Counted from the first letter of the stretch, positions 34,785 through 46,969 are shown. The stretch: 64,000 nt of DNA from Acephala macrosclerotiorum (GCA_014904845.1 MU119203.1:744001-808000), one strand, 5' to 3'. Program-made: numbers and translations. The notes: generated by a model from the letters alone, not told the origin.

Positions 34785-36431
34785 ATGGCACACAACCTCA
34801 TCTTCAAGGCCTTTGCCTTTCTGCTCACCTTCCTGCCTTTGGTAAGTCTTTGCTTGCGAGACAAGCGGTCAAGAGTCAGCCTAACTCTTCATTCTCTCAG
34901 CTCCTAGTCTCCGGTCTCTCCATTCGAACTGCCAGCGACATCAATGGATATACCATTGGTGCGATGGATTCAAGGGTACAGTTCATGGCGTTGAGTTTGA
35001 ATCGTATGGTACCGTTGAGGTAAGATCACTCTTACTCCAAAGTTCCAGATTATCCTAGCGAATCGAAACTGACCATTTTTTAAGCAAATGTACGCCGAAT
35101 TTACCAAGTTGCACCCCGAAGTCGCTGCTCAGGCCACTGCTGCACAGAACAACACTTCCAATCTTGAAAATCGCGGTGCCGACTACAACCCTAGAGGAGA
35201 CTACTACTGCTGCCCTATCAATGGTCAACCAGAGTGGGGTGGAGCCCTTGCTACCAGAATTTTTGACGGTATCAATTATTTGAACAACTTCAATGGCGTT
35301 TGCAACACAGGTGGCGGACCTGGCAATGTAAGCATACATAAAATTACTCCAATTTCCGGACAGTTGCTGACTTCCCAATAGTGTGTGCGAGTTTCTTGCA
35401 GCTACAGTCGGATTCGCTTAAAACTCGTCACGTGATTTTGTTATTTACCAACTTTAATTTATTATAACTTTAGTAAAATAATATTAAAACTTTTTCGATT
35501 TAAAATATTTTATAATTTAATATAAAAATAGTTATTTAAATTTAAATTTCGTTTTTTTATATAAATAATATATTTATAAAATATTTTTTTTATTTTTTAC
35601 AAAATTTAATATTATATAATAATAAACAACACTATAAATAAAATAATTAAAACTAAACTGTTTAATATAAAGTAAATTTAAAATAAAATATTTTTATTTT
35701 AAAAAGTTTCAAAATTTTTAAAAAGAGAATTTTTAAATAATAAAATTTTAAATATTGAGATTTTCGTTATTTTTCGTTTATTTTCGCTTATTTTTCGTAA
35801 ACTTATAAGTTTTAAAAAATTAAAATTAAAAAATTTATTAAAAATAAAAAAAATTCTTTTGTATTACGATTTAAACTTTATAAAAAATTTATAAATTTAT
35901 AATTAAACTTTATTTTTAAACTTTAATTAATTAATAAATTTGCGTTTAATATAATGAAAATTTTATATATATATATTAATTTTTAAAAATTAATTATAAA
36001 ATATATTATTAATATATATAATATATAATAACGTTTTTATTATTATTTTAATAATATAATTTTGTTTTTTTTAATTACGTAAAATTTTATTTATTTTTAA
36101 AAAAGTTATAAAAAGAATAAAATTGAAGTACCGAAAATCACGTGACGAGTTTCAATGTGACCCGACTGTACAATTCAGCCATCTTCCTTTGCAACGATGT
36201 AAGTGCTTGTTGCTATTCGATTTGCCTTGTACGACCTAATGCGTATAGAATCCCGGTGACTTGGTCATATCCTGCAAAGACGTTGCTAGCTACGCACAAA
36301 CTCTTACCAATTACAATCATTGCGAATACATCATTATCCCACCTTTCGGACCTGGAGGAGTGAATTATGTCTGTGGACAAACATTCGATACCGACAACTA
36401 CAACGTCATCGTGCGTGAGGATGGTTGCTAG
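34785..36431 (+). pseudogene. Copy C of the cysteine-rich secreted protein family, split by an inserted element
   Basis: Exon 1 codes the signal peptide MAHNLIFKAFAFLLTFLPL and splices at 34842. Blocks that follow: SIRTASDINGYTIGAM, a one-base loss near 34973 that shifts frame before KGTVHGVEFE, QMYAEFTKLHPEVAAQATAA, YYCCPINGQPEWGGALATRI, NYLNNFNGVCNTGGGPGN, CVRVSCSY. There a 764-bp element sits inside the codon run, and NSAIFLCND resumes at 36171. The last exon (36249-36431) reads VASYAQTLTNYNHC and FDTDNYNVIVREDGC. Apart from the insertion and the shift this copy is the best preserved. The frameshift might be an assembly error; the insertion is clear. No restored sequence is given. Confidence 0.8.
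35405..36168. mobile_element. 764-bp TA-flanked inverted-repeat element, AT-rich (MITE or decayed Tc1/mariner-pogo type)
   Basis: TA at 35403-35404 and at 36169-36170 flank the insert; removing it with one TA heals the codon run of copy C. Both ends start CAGTCGG inward. The ~34-bp terminal repeats share CAGTCGG and then AAACTCGTCACGTGATTTT (35420-35438 left; the reverse complement at right, 36135-36153), with scattered differences between. TA target sites and CAGT ends fit pogo/Fot1-like Tc1/mariner elements. The interior (35440-36130) is almost all A/T without a coding frame; many of the few remaining cytosines lie in CG (TTTTCGTTATTTTTCG), as left by RIP acting on CA. Family assignment is by ends only. 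Confidence 0.88.
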
Positions 36432-36961
36432 ATTCTGATTGTGATGGTAGCTTTGGGCGTCTCAACGGCAGCACATTGGCTTCATGGGGAGTTGGCGAAA
36501 GAATTTTCCTGGTTTTTAGCATCCGAGCAGGTCTTTCGAGATGGGTCATCATCCCGTAACGGAACATTCTTAGACTTAAACAGTGCTTTCAAAAATAAAT
36601 TGCAGTAGATTTAACATAATATGTTTGCAACTTGTGACCCTTTTTCAGTAAAACCATGAATGAGGAATATTCTCGGAAGTCATCACCGTCTCCAATTTCA
36701 TTTACTCAGAATCGCTTCGGGATCTTCCTTGTCCATGGCCAGTATGATCTCTCAAGAGGAATAATGTCATCTAGCTCGATCCAGATTTCTTTAAGGTAAG
36801 TTTGCAGGTAGTTTTGTTAGACTCGGTCAAACATTTGAAAGCGCCAAGTCCTCGTCAACGCCAATCTCCTCTTCCTCATCCACACCCACGGATTGTCAAC
36901 GAGAAACCTTGCCGCACATTAGTTCAGGCAAAGAATAAAACGAGTTAGAGTGACCCATCCT
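36432..36961. other. Intergenic spacer between copies C and D
   Basis: 530 bp with no supported gene. Confidence 0.35.
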
Positions 36962-37706
36962 ATGATGAAGCTATTTGCGCTTCTGCTCACCTTCCTCCCT
37001 TGGGTAGCAACTTCACTGCTCTCAGCTGACCCGAATCTTGCAAAATTAATTTTGTTAGGTGATGGCTTTTGGTGTTTTAATCAACGCTTGCATTGATGAC
37101 GCTTTAGAGGTATAAATTTTTGGTATAATGGGTTTTAAGGGTAGTATTCACGGTATCGAAGTTGAGCTTAATGGTACTGCTGAGGTAGTATCGACCCCAC
37201 ACTCAAACCATCTTCGAAACTAACAGCAATCAGGAAATCTATGCTCAATTCTCAACCGTGTACCCCGAAGCCGTAGCCAATGCCACAATCACCCCACGCT
37301 CTGACGAAATCGAGACCCGCGCTGTCAGAGATTGGTACTGCTGCCCCATTGCTGGGGGGCCTTGGCAAGGAGCAGACGTCGGACGCATCAAGGAAGGAAT
37401 CACATACCTTACGAACCTCAACGCCTATTGTGATATTGGTGGAGGATCTGCAAAATGCGCGAGGGTTTCTTGCAGTAATAAGTCTGCTATTTGGCTTTGC
37501 AATGATGTGAGTCTTTGTTCCGTCTGCGCTGCTTTGCGACACTGGCCGAGGGGTAGAACGCATACGGAATTGCTCCTAGTTGCACGCTACTAGCCAATTA
37601 TTCTGCGAGCCTGACTCCATGCTGCACAAATGCTGAGAATATTGCCCGTGGACAGTCGTTTGATACCGATAACTTTAATGTTATTGTGAGATTAGATAGC
37701 TGCTAG
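36962..37706 (+). pseudogene. Copy D of the cysteine-rich secreted protein family
   Basis: MMKLFALLLTFLPW is the signal exon. Blocks: GFKGSIHGIEVELNGTAE, EIYAQFSTVYPEAVANATI after a GT..AG intron, DWYCCPIAGGPWQGADVGRI, GITYLTNLNAYCDIGGGSAKC, ARVSCSNKSAIWLCND, then NYSASLTPCC and GQSFDTDNFNVIVRLDSC ending at 37706. As in copy B, the intron before the RVSC block is absent. The region between the signal exon and KGSIHG does not keep one frame (TAA after ALEV), and the last intron's acceptor (CATACG where copy C has TATAG) looks damaged. The second half (37237-37507) is a clean open frame, so D may have lost function recently. Confidence 0.6.
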
Positions 37707-38669
37707 GATCTGACGAGGGCTTGAAATGTCACTGAGACATCTTCAGATTTAGAATACGAGAGGAAGTCTTTGAAAATAGAATAGCGTAGCAGCATACCTC
37801 GATGTTTTTGGAGAACCGGGGTTAGGATTTTCTTGGAAAAGCGCTTTTTGATTGATTTTGGTTGCCATGCTTATGTATAGGCGGCGGTAGACGTTGGCAA
37901 TTCTTTTTGTAACTAAAATTGCAATGGACTGAAGTATCTTGATGTCATATGTGTCCATGAAACTATCCTGACTCAGGAAGGAGGACGCAAAACATGTCTG
38001 CAGCATTTGAAATCGTGTCACGTGGTCTATCTAAGGACTTGCTCGGTATGAATTGCACTTGTTTTCAGATCAGAAGAGAGAACTTCTCTTGTCGAGCACC
38101 TGCATATACAGCCGGGATCTGTTGCCTGGAAAGTATAGGAATCCTGGTTCATTGATCAAGACTTGAGGATGTTCAGCATGAAGTCTTACTCTCTCCTTTT
38201 TAAGCGAGTTGGGGTCCCTTTTTTAGCGAGATGGCACACAAAATCTTTTGAAAACTTCAACAACGTAAGCCAGAAATGATGCCGCAAAGGGGAAATAAAG
38301 ATGGAAAAAATTTATGCAACAGAGGAAAGGAGGGCGGGTTGGACTCTCCGGAACTAGGAAACGAGGCGCGTTCCATCGATGATGATCGTGAGAAGATGCC
38401 AGTAAATAGTCAAGTGGTCTGATTTATGAAGAGGCCTGCAAGCTAGTCGCGAGGCTGTGATTTCGCAGTATAAGATACCCTTGCATCATCGTCGACTAGG
38501 CCACATCTTCTTCCACAACCACCTTCTTCATCCGTCTTCATCCGCAATCACTAACAGTCACAAACAACAACTCATACGCTCAAGCAAGACGCACGGTTAT
38601 TCTCTTCACTTTTCGCCACCTTCTAAACGCCCAACCAAGCGATATCCAACTATAATAGCAGGTATTACC
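37707..38669. other. Intergenic spacer between copies D and E
   Basis: About 960 bp. No gene is supported. The right part carries a CT/CA-rich leader before the copy E ATG. Confidence 0.35.
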
Positions 38670-39466
38670 ATGATCGGCGCTATTGCGCTTCTACCCACCT
38701 TCCTTCCTCTCGTAGGAGCTTCTCTGCGCAAAGCATGCTGGGTTCGAGTACACGCTCACGTTTGATATCACAGGTACTCATCGCTGGCTATTCCATTTGC
38801 TCAGCTAACGTCTTTTCCAAAGAAATCTACGCTCAATTCTATAAATTACACCCCGAAGTCGTCGCTAACGCCAACTTTGCTGCTCGAGATAATGATTTCG
38901 GTCTCGAGACTCGTGATTTCAAGAACTCTTATTGTCCTGTTCCCGGTCAGAGCCGGTGGGGCGCTGATACCTACTATGTTCGGCAAGGCATTTAATACTT
39001 GATCAACCTTCATGGATATTGTGGCTTCGGCGGCGGCCCTGGTAATTGTGTAAGTTCTGTTTTAATCATAAAATACATGTCCCCTTGTTTTCAGAGCCCA
39101 CTTCTGGAGCCTAGTAGCACGCCATCAATTCTTGAACATGCTGCCATTCTTTGTAGTTATCTGAGATGATGTTCTAATTCTGACTTCTGACTTTAGGTCC
39201 GAGTAAGCTGTTCTTACAGCTCTGCTATCTACCTATGCAACGACGTAACTACTGCTTTTTCATGCTTCAAACCTTGGGTACTATACTGAATAATCTAAAA
39301 GAATGGTTTCCCAATTGTTATCGATTGTGGAGATATTGCCGCTTGGGCACAGGGTTTGACCCAGGTTTGCAACACCTACGACAACGACGCTGCCGATTGG
39401 TACACTTGCGGACAATGGTTCGATACTCCCTCGCACAATGTCATCGTCAGATGTGACGATTGCTAA
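38670..39466 (+). pseudogene. Copy E of the cysteine-rich secreted protein family
   Basis: Signal exon MIGAIALLPTFLPL. The block corresponding to GTVHGVE is shortened. Then EIYAQFYKLHPEVVANANFAA, SYCPVPGQSRWGADTYYVRQ, and a TAA at 38992-38994 exactly where copy B has CAA in GIQYL: one C-to-T change in a CA context. Downstream all is clean: NLHGYCGFGGGPGNC, RVSCSYSSAIYLCND after one intron, then after a second intron DCGDIAAWAQGLTQVC, CGQWFDTPSHNVIVRCDDC, stop at 39464-39466. The CCP motif has one cysteine less. Only the TAA and the weak 5' region argue against function. Confidence 0.65.
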
Positions 39467-40077
39467 GAGGTTTCTTTCTATCGTTTTTTGCATTCCGTAT
39501 TGCTTTGAATAAGCTGGTATGTGGAGTGACGAAGCACCGCGAAGTTTTGGTTGAGCATACATTCGCGTCAGGCTTTCTTTGGAATACGGATCATTTTGGC
39601 GAGTAGGAAAATCTACTAGTTGGAGAAATCAATAACGACTCCATTACGGAGCCTTACTATGCATTTGAACTTCAAAGCAGAACCTCAAGATAGGGAAAGG
39701 GGAGGTGAAGAGTTCAGCACGTGTCCTGACGTGACTTCAACCCCGCGCCAAGCCGCTAATTGGGTCTGCTCAAGCAGAACTTCTCAAAATATTTCTCTCA
39801 CTCCTCGTATACATCGTTGTTCACGACGGCAACATAAGGACCGGCTGAACTCCTTCATTCGAACGGTAATTATATCGAGAGCTTGCCATCGCTCTGAATG
39901 TCCCAGCCTGCTAGGGTAGTCTTGTATCTCGCCCCTATTTTCGCCGAGGACCATTGTTCGTTAAGATTATGCCTCTGACCTGGATGCGGTACAAGTATCT
40001 CAGCTTAAGAATAACCTCTGATTTGTCCCAATAAGGCAGGGTGATTGGGAACGCGAGAGCTAGCGATACTGTTCAAC
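39467..40077. other. Intergenic region before the SET-domain gene
   Basis: About 610 bp without a supported gene; contains one AATGTCCC at 39897. Confidence 0.35.
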
Positions 40078-42382
40078 ATGGCAGGACAATCTCATGACCC
40101 CGCGGATGATCAGCTTTCCTTACTTCAGAAGCTTCTAGGTACTGACCTGGTAAAGAGGTTAGAAGAAGCTCTTAATGGCGGACATAACTCAATCAAATTG
40201 AAAGTCACAATTGAGCCAGGGTCGTCACCATCAGCGTCAACGAGGTCTAATAGGCAAGATATTGAGGTGGTCGGTACTTCCCTACCTTGATTGTCCCAGC
40301 ATTTTGGGGACACTCAAAAAATCACTTCGGGATGCTGATTTCGCGACAGGGCTCTCTTGATATCGAGCGATCTAATGTGGAACGATATCTTAAGAATGCT
40401 AATTTCCCTTCCCATGGGACTTCCGCATCCGACCGAGGTGGAGAAGTCACCATCCCTGATGCGCTTACTCCGCCAGACTCCAATGTCCCTAGTCCTCTGG
40501 GCTATTGTATTGCCAGCAAAACATTACCACAGGAAGAGGAGTTCCAGTGCTCGAAGAGACGAAAGAAGGCTGGAGGCATGCAGGTGAGTGGCATCTCTGG
40601 ACGGGACAAGGTCTGAAATCGCAACATTGATGGCAGGGTCATGAATGCCCTGACACTACTGGGAAATTGCCTAGGCTTTTCAGATGTAAGAAAGCAGTAC
40701 ACTGACTCCGAGATTCTGAAATCTAGGTAATCACGACTGGAGAAGTACTATTGTCCACTGGAATGTCAACACCTCGTCAACTACATCTGAAAAGCAAAGA
40801 ATTCCCTCAGAGAAAGAAAATACTCGAGGATAGGGCACATCAGATACAACCCTCGTCAACAGAAAAACTTGTTTCTGGCATTTGGAAGCAGCTATACAGC
40901 AGTGTGATCGTCACATCTACCTCAATGATAATAACAGATCAACTATGTTTTGATGGGATGAGAAATGGTGCAGACAGAGAGGTAAGATCTTAAGTGTCAC
41001 TTCTAGTCCTGAGATCTTTAATGTCCTAGCTCCGCCAAGACTTTCTCGTGCGATTTAGGCGCTGCGGTCCAGAAGTAGCTGATCTAAAGTAGTCTTTTCG
41101 AGCCATAAATTCACTCTGCCTCAATGTTACCAAGGCTGCAAAATGTTCCAAGGCCTTGGAGTACATTGTCCAAGCGTACTGGGTAGACCTATTCGAGATG
41201 CGCATTAAGACGATAGCCACCGAGAAGCCTTTTCTCTCCGATGCTGAAGCCCGGATGAGTGTACTTCAAGAAGCATGCGCCGTCCTCAAGTGGTCTGAGA
41301 AAGAACTGAGGAATAAGCTGGCAATCTGGCGTGGGTATAAAGAAATAAAAGACGCTGGAGGTTGGGTCAGTCTTGTTTTCGCAGGGTCTGGCATCTACCG
41401 GTTCTGCAAATACCGAACCGGATTCTCGAAGAATCTCTTCAGCACGCTCGGTCGCCTGCAATCCTCATTCGAAGTCGCGGCAGATACCATTCATCCTTCG
41501 TGGCGACAGCTCCTGCAGATCATTGGTATCGAATCATCTCGTCAATACGTTGGACACCCTCACGACTGGGTTGTATGCGACACTGCCAGTCCCGAGACTT
41601 TGGCATCCACGTACAACCGGTGGTTCCCGGACTTTCACTTCACCCACGTCGAACAATCGACCCTTGATAAACGAGCATGGAGCTCCGGGGATCCTCGACG
41701 CATCACTTACAGCTCATCGGCCATCTGCCATTGTTGTGGATACGTGCAGTCGAACAATGTGGCTGTAAATGAATGCAGGTGCTTTCCCGAACTTTACGGC
41801 TGCAACAGATCTCCATGCCCTGTTCAAGTCTTTCGTACTGGAGTTGGAAAGAACAATGGCTTAGTTGCACGATGTGTAAGTTTCCTTCCGACAACCCGAA
41901 GTAACGTGTTGACTAAAGATGTTTCAGGACTTCGCTCGCGGCCAAGCAATTGGTGAATTCGTGGGTTTAATCACAAAGGGCCTCGACGGGAAGGACGTCA
42001 TGCAAAGTGGGGCGGGCGATAAACAATATCAAATCTTCTAAGGGACCATGGGTGGGTTTACCACAGCCTGCAGCAGTATCTTAATCGCTCAGTCTCACCC
42101 AGACATTCTCCGCGCCAGATTGTTCGGGCTGGCCTAAGAGATTTACTGACGGTGACTATAGGGAACTACACTCGCTTCATCAACCACTCTTGTGCACCCA
42201 ACAGCCAGTTTCAGAAGTTCTGTTGGCTTGGGACAGAGCGCATAATCCTCGTCTCCAGAGGCATAGAAGCGGGGAAAGAAATCACTGTCGATTATTCGCC
42301 CCATTATTGGGAAGGATTGAATAAGGAGTGCCTATGTGGTGAGTTGTGTTGTCGGTATACGAAGAGGAGAGGCAAAAGATAA
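40078..42382 (+). pseudogene. SET-domain protein gene carrying two in-frame stops
   Basis: Six exons fit one frame: 40078-40266, 40350-40583, 40727-40981, 41030-41875, 41928-42051, 42162-42382 (622 codons). The end is a clear SET C-terminus: MGNYTRFINHSCAPNSQFQ, RIILVSRGIEAGKEITVDYS, then a Cys-containing LNKECLCGELCC post-SET. Before it lie a Cys-rich pre-SET-like part (ICHCCGYVQSNNVAVNECRC) and a long helical region with MRIKTIATEKPFLSDAEARM. Proteins of this kind methylate lysines on histones or other targets. TAG at 41090-41092 and TAA at 42039-42041 interrupt otherwise open exons; each would be a Gln codon (CAG, CAA) before C-to-T change. The first intron donor (GAG|GTGGTC) is weak. Either the gene is dead or the stops are skipped by splicing I cannot see. 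Confidence 0.65.
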
Positions 42383-42596
42383 ATCCCTAATTTCAATATC
42401 TCAGAATTGCCAACACATTCAAGAGCGTTGTTACTCTCCGGGTCACGCTTATCTCCTTCATGCTCGCATCTTTTCATTTAATCTGACCCTATATTCTCCA
42501 ATGTGCTCTAACGTCTCTCTTTCCCCCCTTTACTAAATTCTCATATCCATCACGTCCACATTACCCCGCCATAGCCACCGACCTGGTCGAACACAC

Positions 42597-44820
42597 TCAG
42601 CGGTGGTAACTTCCACCCCTCTGTCTCGGCACCCCGCTCTTGTTTTCGCTGAATCTCCTCTCCAATTCGTACTCCTCAGCTCTACTCTCATCGGGCAATT
42701 TCGGAGCTCCACCCAGACTCGCTAGCACCACTTTGTTATTCGCGGTCAGGTCATCCATGATCTCGAGCTCCTTCATTGTGAAGAACTTGGGCATGTATAC
42801 CCAGCGAAAAGGAATAAGCAGACAGACCAGAACGGGGAATCCTAGGAGGATATCAATGGCGGTGCTCTGGCGGAGATGGAAGAGTGGCGATGGAGGGAAG
42901 ACTTACCGATTGCAGCAATGGTCTGGGAGATAGCGACTGGAATGGCCCAACCGATGATCTGAAACAGAAGGTAAAGTGGAATTTTTCTTCTCAGAACTTG
43001 AAGGAGTGGTTCTCCGGTTTGTATGAAGCGGCGTTCGGTGAGGAGGAAGAGAACTTTCTGCGTTATGCCGTTATTTTCGATTGAGCCCCACTGTCTTTCG
43101 TTAGGACTGTTCGGGTCATGAAGCAAGGAATTGGAGAAAGGGCAACACTTACACCGACGACGAAGAACACGCCCGCAAATATCGCTCGTGGCATCGTATG
43201 CACCACCACCACCAACAACGGTCCTGTCATCGTTCCAATAATCGCCAATCCCATCAAGAAATGCGAGACCCTCTGCTCAACAACACTTTCGGCTTCCACT
43301 TTCGGTCTTCGAATCTCAGTGCCTTCCCCTTCAGTGGTTGGGATGACTTTCAACTCCGTCTTGTATACAGTCAACGAATCGGTATGGACCGGTGCTTGGG
43401 GGACGAGGCCATTCGGAAGAGAGATCCCGATGATACCAGAGACGAAAGTCGTGCCTCCGATAAGGAAGAAATCCCAGTGGAAACCACCTGGTTTCTTAGG
43501 CGGATACTGCTTCGCCTGGGCAGTGAGACTACTTACGTTCTGTATTTGGCGTCAGAATGAGACACGGAGAGGGGCGATAGGATGGTGTGGTGTACATGGC
43601 CGTAGTAGAACAAGAGCATGACGAGGAAGCCGAATGGCATGGCGACGAAAACCCACTTCACAGGTAGAGTCCAGAATTCGATCAGCCAGCCTCGGTCTAT
43701 AGTGGGGTAGAATGCTCGTGTGGTGGGTAGAGTACTGATGTCTGCCTTCTTCAACGTCCCTGGTATATGGGCGAAGCCGACCCAGAAGATAGTCCCAATC
43801 TGGTTGCAAAGATCAGAAGGAACTCCTCGAGAAGTCATCGAGTAGTGAGGAGACATAGCTTACAGGATAGGCATAATCAGCGAGAAGACTTCTTGCCCAA
43901 GTATTCACCAGGATTCCATTTCCGATCTTCTCCAAGGTATAGATGGTGCCGAAATAGAAGATAGCAATCATGCAAGTGAGATATCCATCCACACCTCCAA
44001 ACTCATCAAACTCACTCGTAAGTTCTTCCACTCCCTTGACTATTTCCCATTAGTCCTACACCATCAAAAAAAAGTCAAAAACTCACTGATATAAATAATC
44101 CCAACATACATCCCAAAGTTTCACTCGAAAAATCCGTCACATACCGCATATAATCACACAGATTCCCCACCGCAACAACCCAATGCCATATCGCAGCCCA
44201 GATTGCCGTCCAAGCCATGAATCTTGAGTATATAGTAATATCATACATCTTGATAATATTATAAATGGTGTAGTTGAAGAGAGAAATGAGACCGGTGATT
44301 CCAACGATAGTGAGGGGTTGTGCGGCGAGGGTGCTGAAAACCGTGGCTGCGAGACCAGAGGAGAAGGGGGACTCGTTGATCCCGTAGAAGCCTCCCGTGC
44401 GGCGGTTCATATCGAGGGTATAGGCTAGTGCTGGGAGGAGACTGAATGATGCTTAACACAGGGGACACTGGGGGGAATAGAGGGGGTAGAAATACTTCAC
44501 GAAATATATCCTGATGATGCCTGCCACTGTTCGATATGTGAAGGCATCTGTGATATCGCTCTTGTAGTAGGGCAGGCGTCGACGGATATCATGATACATG
44601 CCACTACAGGGGCGAAGGAGGCGGTATCTCTTCCATCCCTTTTGATTGTCGAAGGTGTAGTTGTTGAAGGAAGGAGGGTCCTGGTTTCCGTGATCTAAGT
44701 TCGAGGGAGGGTTCTCGACTTCTCAGTTTCTGGAAGACAGGGTGGCCTGTCACTAGGTGTTTGGAGATCAGTACCGCTACTGGATCCTGCTCCCCCAAGG
44801 GTGGTGTTGGAGCTCGACAT
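42597..44820 (-). pseudogene. bor1: Bor1/SLC4-type anion (borate/bicarbonate) transporter with two apparent frameshifts
   Basis: Seven minus-strand exons: 44496-44820, 44087-44441, 43864-44039, 43596-43799, 43153-43539, 42907-43090, 42597-42841. SLC4 features: DITDAFTYRTVAGIIRIYFV, LAYTLDMNRRTGGFYGINES, AAQPLTIVGITGLISLFNYT, NLCDYMRYVTDFSSET, KGVEELTSEF, IGTIFWVGFAHIPGTLK, VSHFLMGLAIIGTMTGPLL, VAISQTIAAIGFPVL. Yeast Bor1 exports boron at the plasma membrane. Two places break the frame: within exon 1 (about 44695-44730) the ATG frame runs into TAG while the conserved frame starts just after a TGA, and near 44117 one T of the ETFG codons is missing. All other junctions are clean GT..AG. Either a recent pseudogene or two homopolymer errors in an intact gene. 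Confidence 0.75.
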
Positions 44821-45600
44821 TGTGGGTGCTGAGCCGTGTCGAGATAGCAAAGTAAAAAAGGGAGTGGCAGAACCTAAGAAGCAGGAGGAAGATCAGTACA
44901 GACAGGAAAGAGAGAGAGAACTCCGTGGAGGACGGAGATCAATTTATCTATCCTTATACCCCAGCTAGCCTCGTCGTCGTCGGTAGTGTGGAGTGGCGGT
45001 CTTGACTGCCATTCTGCAACTTGCTTGGCATGATGAAAGTGGCAGTGGGGGTGTTTGACACAGCCCGGATCACGAAAATTGCTGCTGTTAAAACACCCTT
45101 TGAGGTCCCAAAAAATCTAAGTACTATGAAGAGAACCAAGAGGCCATTGACAAGGTCATATTTGACATTAATTCATCACTGGAGTATGAATGCGTGTTGG
45201 GAAATTTGTTGTTGTTCCGTCCACAGGTCTTGGCACTTCCTCTAAATTCTGCCCCGCGGGCAGAAACTTACATGATTGGTTGGCAATAGTATCCTTGCAC
45301 CATTTCATTATCAGCAACATTTTGATGAATGTCCATTTTATTTCTAGTCTGAGATGACCCTATGGCCGATAGAGTAAGCTGTTCCTTTCCCACATTAGGT
45401 AGAACATCAACGGAAAGAGCCAAATACAATTCCTTACTGTCACCTCCACCTCCACGAGCACTCGACATCGCTTGGCAGATATTCGACTTACAAAGCATAG
45501 CCCCATATCGGCGTACCGCTCCAAAAGATGTCTTGTCTGTTCCGTACCCGTCGTTGAAAAGCATTTCATTTTCCAGGAATGTGTTGGGACTTAATCGGAA
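44821..45600. other. Bor1 promoter and 3' side of the 2EXR-like gene
   Basis: 780 bp without supported coding frame. Contains a short GAGAGAGAGA run near 44910. Confidence 0.35.
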
Positions 45601-46969
45601 TCAGAAAGGGAACGGTGTTTTAGGAACAACGTGAGACATGCCACCGACCGGAGCTGCGTTCGATTGAGTCCGATCTCGAGATTGTAGGTAGATATCCATT
45701 TCAGACTCAGCATGCTTTGGTCGAAGTGTATCAGGCATCATCATCTCTGTTAAAGTCTTTAAGATTTGAACCCTCAAAGCTTCTTCTTGTTCCGTAGGAT
45801 CCCTCCCAATAATGCAGAGTACGACCGCCATGTTGAAGTCTTGGGTAACATTCAAGCTTCTCGCCGCTCTCAGAGGCTCAATTTTGGTATTTTCCCACTC
45901 CCGGAATGCCTTGTTAGCTACTAGAACGCGCCAGTGGATCTTATCGAGTTTCAAAGTTGAACTCCATTCCTTACACATAGTTGCAAAGTCTGGGAACATG
46001 CTCTTGGGAAATGTCGGGGTCTGATCCCATATCGTCAGGGCAACATCGAGGTATTTGATCCCGCTGATGACAGCCGGTCTCTGCTTCAAGATTTGTGGTA
46101 GGCTAAAGTAATCGAGCCGGTTGTGATAGGATATCGCTGTCCTCGCCCAGAAAACATCTCCAAGTTCTTTCCTAAACTCTGTGCTGACATTCGAAACCTG
46201 TCTCAGCCACTCAAGGTAAAGCCAATCGCGACGTCTTTGAGTTCCCCACTCAGAATCTTTGGTGCCTTTTTGCAACTTTCTCATTGGGCGAAGGCAGAGC
46301 TCATAGTCCCCTTCTCGAGAAGGGTGAGATGCATACTCGTGGTTTCGAGCAGCCTTTAAGATCTCGAACATCGCTGGAGAAGTAATTTGAGATTGCAGTT
46401 CGAAAGGAGCGAGATTATTGCCGAAGGTGTTCGTCCAGATATTCCAAGCGTTTTCCAACAGCCTATAATGATCGTAACCCATGTCGTATATATCATTAGG
46501 TGAGGTCCGGCGTTTGCACGTTCGAAGGCGGATGTAGCTAGTCTTCGATGACTTGCTGTAGGAGTACAATGGACCCAATAATAGCCGATAGATTTTGTTG
46601 CGAATGAGGTTAGGAAGTTTGAAAAATGGGAAAGGACCGGATCTGTTTAATACTTTTGGTCAATCTTTGTTCTTTAAAGGTTCGGAAAGCGCCATACCTT
46701 TCGAAACCATTCAACTCTGACACCACGTTGCCTGCGCTGCCTTTCATCCAGTACTGTACATCATTTGGCAAGGAAGTTGACTTGGACCCCGTTGGTCGAG
46801 AAGCCCAGCGACCAAAGCAGAAGTCGCCATAGCCGTTGTTGTATGGCACTCTGGTGTGGGGCTCTAGATTCGTCTTTGGCAAGACTTCTTCTATGACTTC
46901 CTCTTTGCTATCATCCTTGCGCTCCTCGTGCTGGATATTTGCTGCATCGTTGAGAGATGTGTCTGTCAT
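45601..46969 (-). CDS. 2EXR/F-box-like fungal protein of unknown function, intact copy
   Basis: Two exons on the minus strand, 46698-46969 and 45601-46642, give 437 residues. The N-terminal part is acidic and Lys-rich and contains TRVPYNNGYGDFCFGRW. The join gives FPFFKLPNLIRNKIYRLLLG, the LPxxIRxxIYxxLL pattern at the start of fungal 2EXR and F-box-like domains. After it: YIRLRTCKRRT, AMFEILKAARNHEYASHPS, LYLEWLRQVSNVSTEFRKELGDVFWARTA, and ILKTLTEMMMPDTLRPKHAESEMD. These proteins are expanded in Leotiomycetes and other ascomycetes; no biochemical role is known to me. A damaged paralogue lies 1.1 kb downstream on the map, on the same strand. The intron is 55 nt. Confidence 0.78.
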
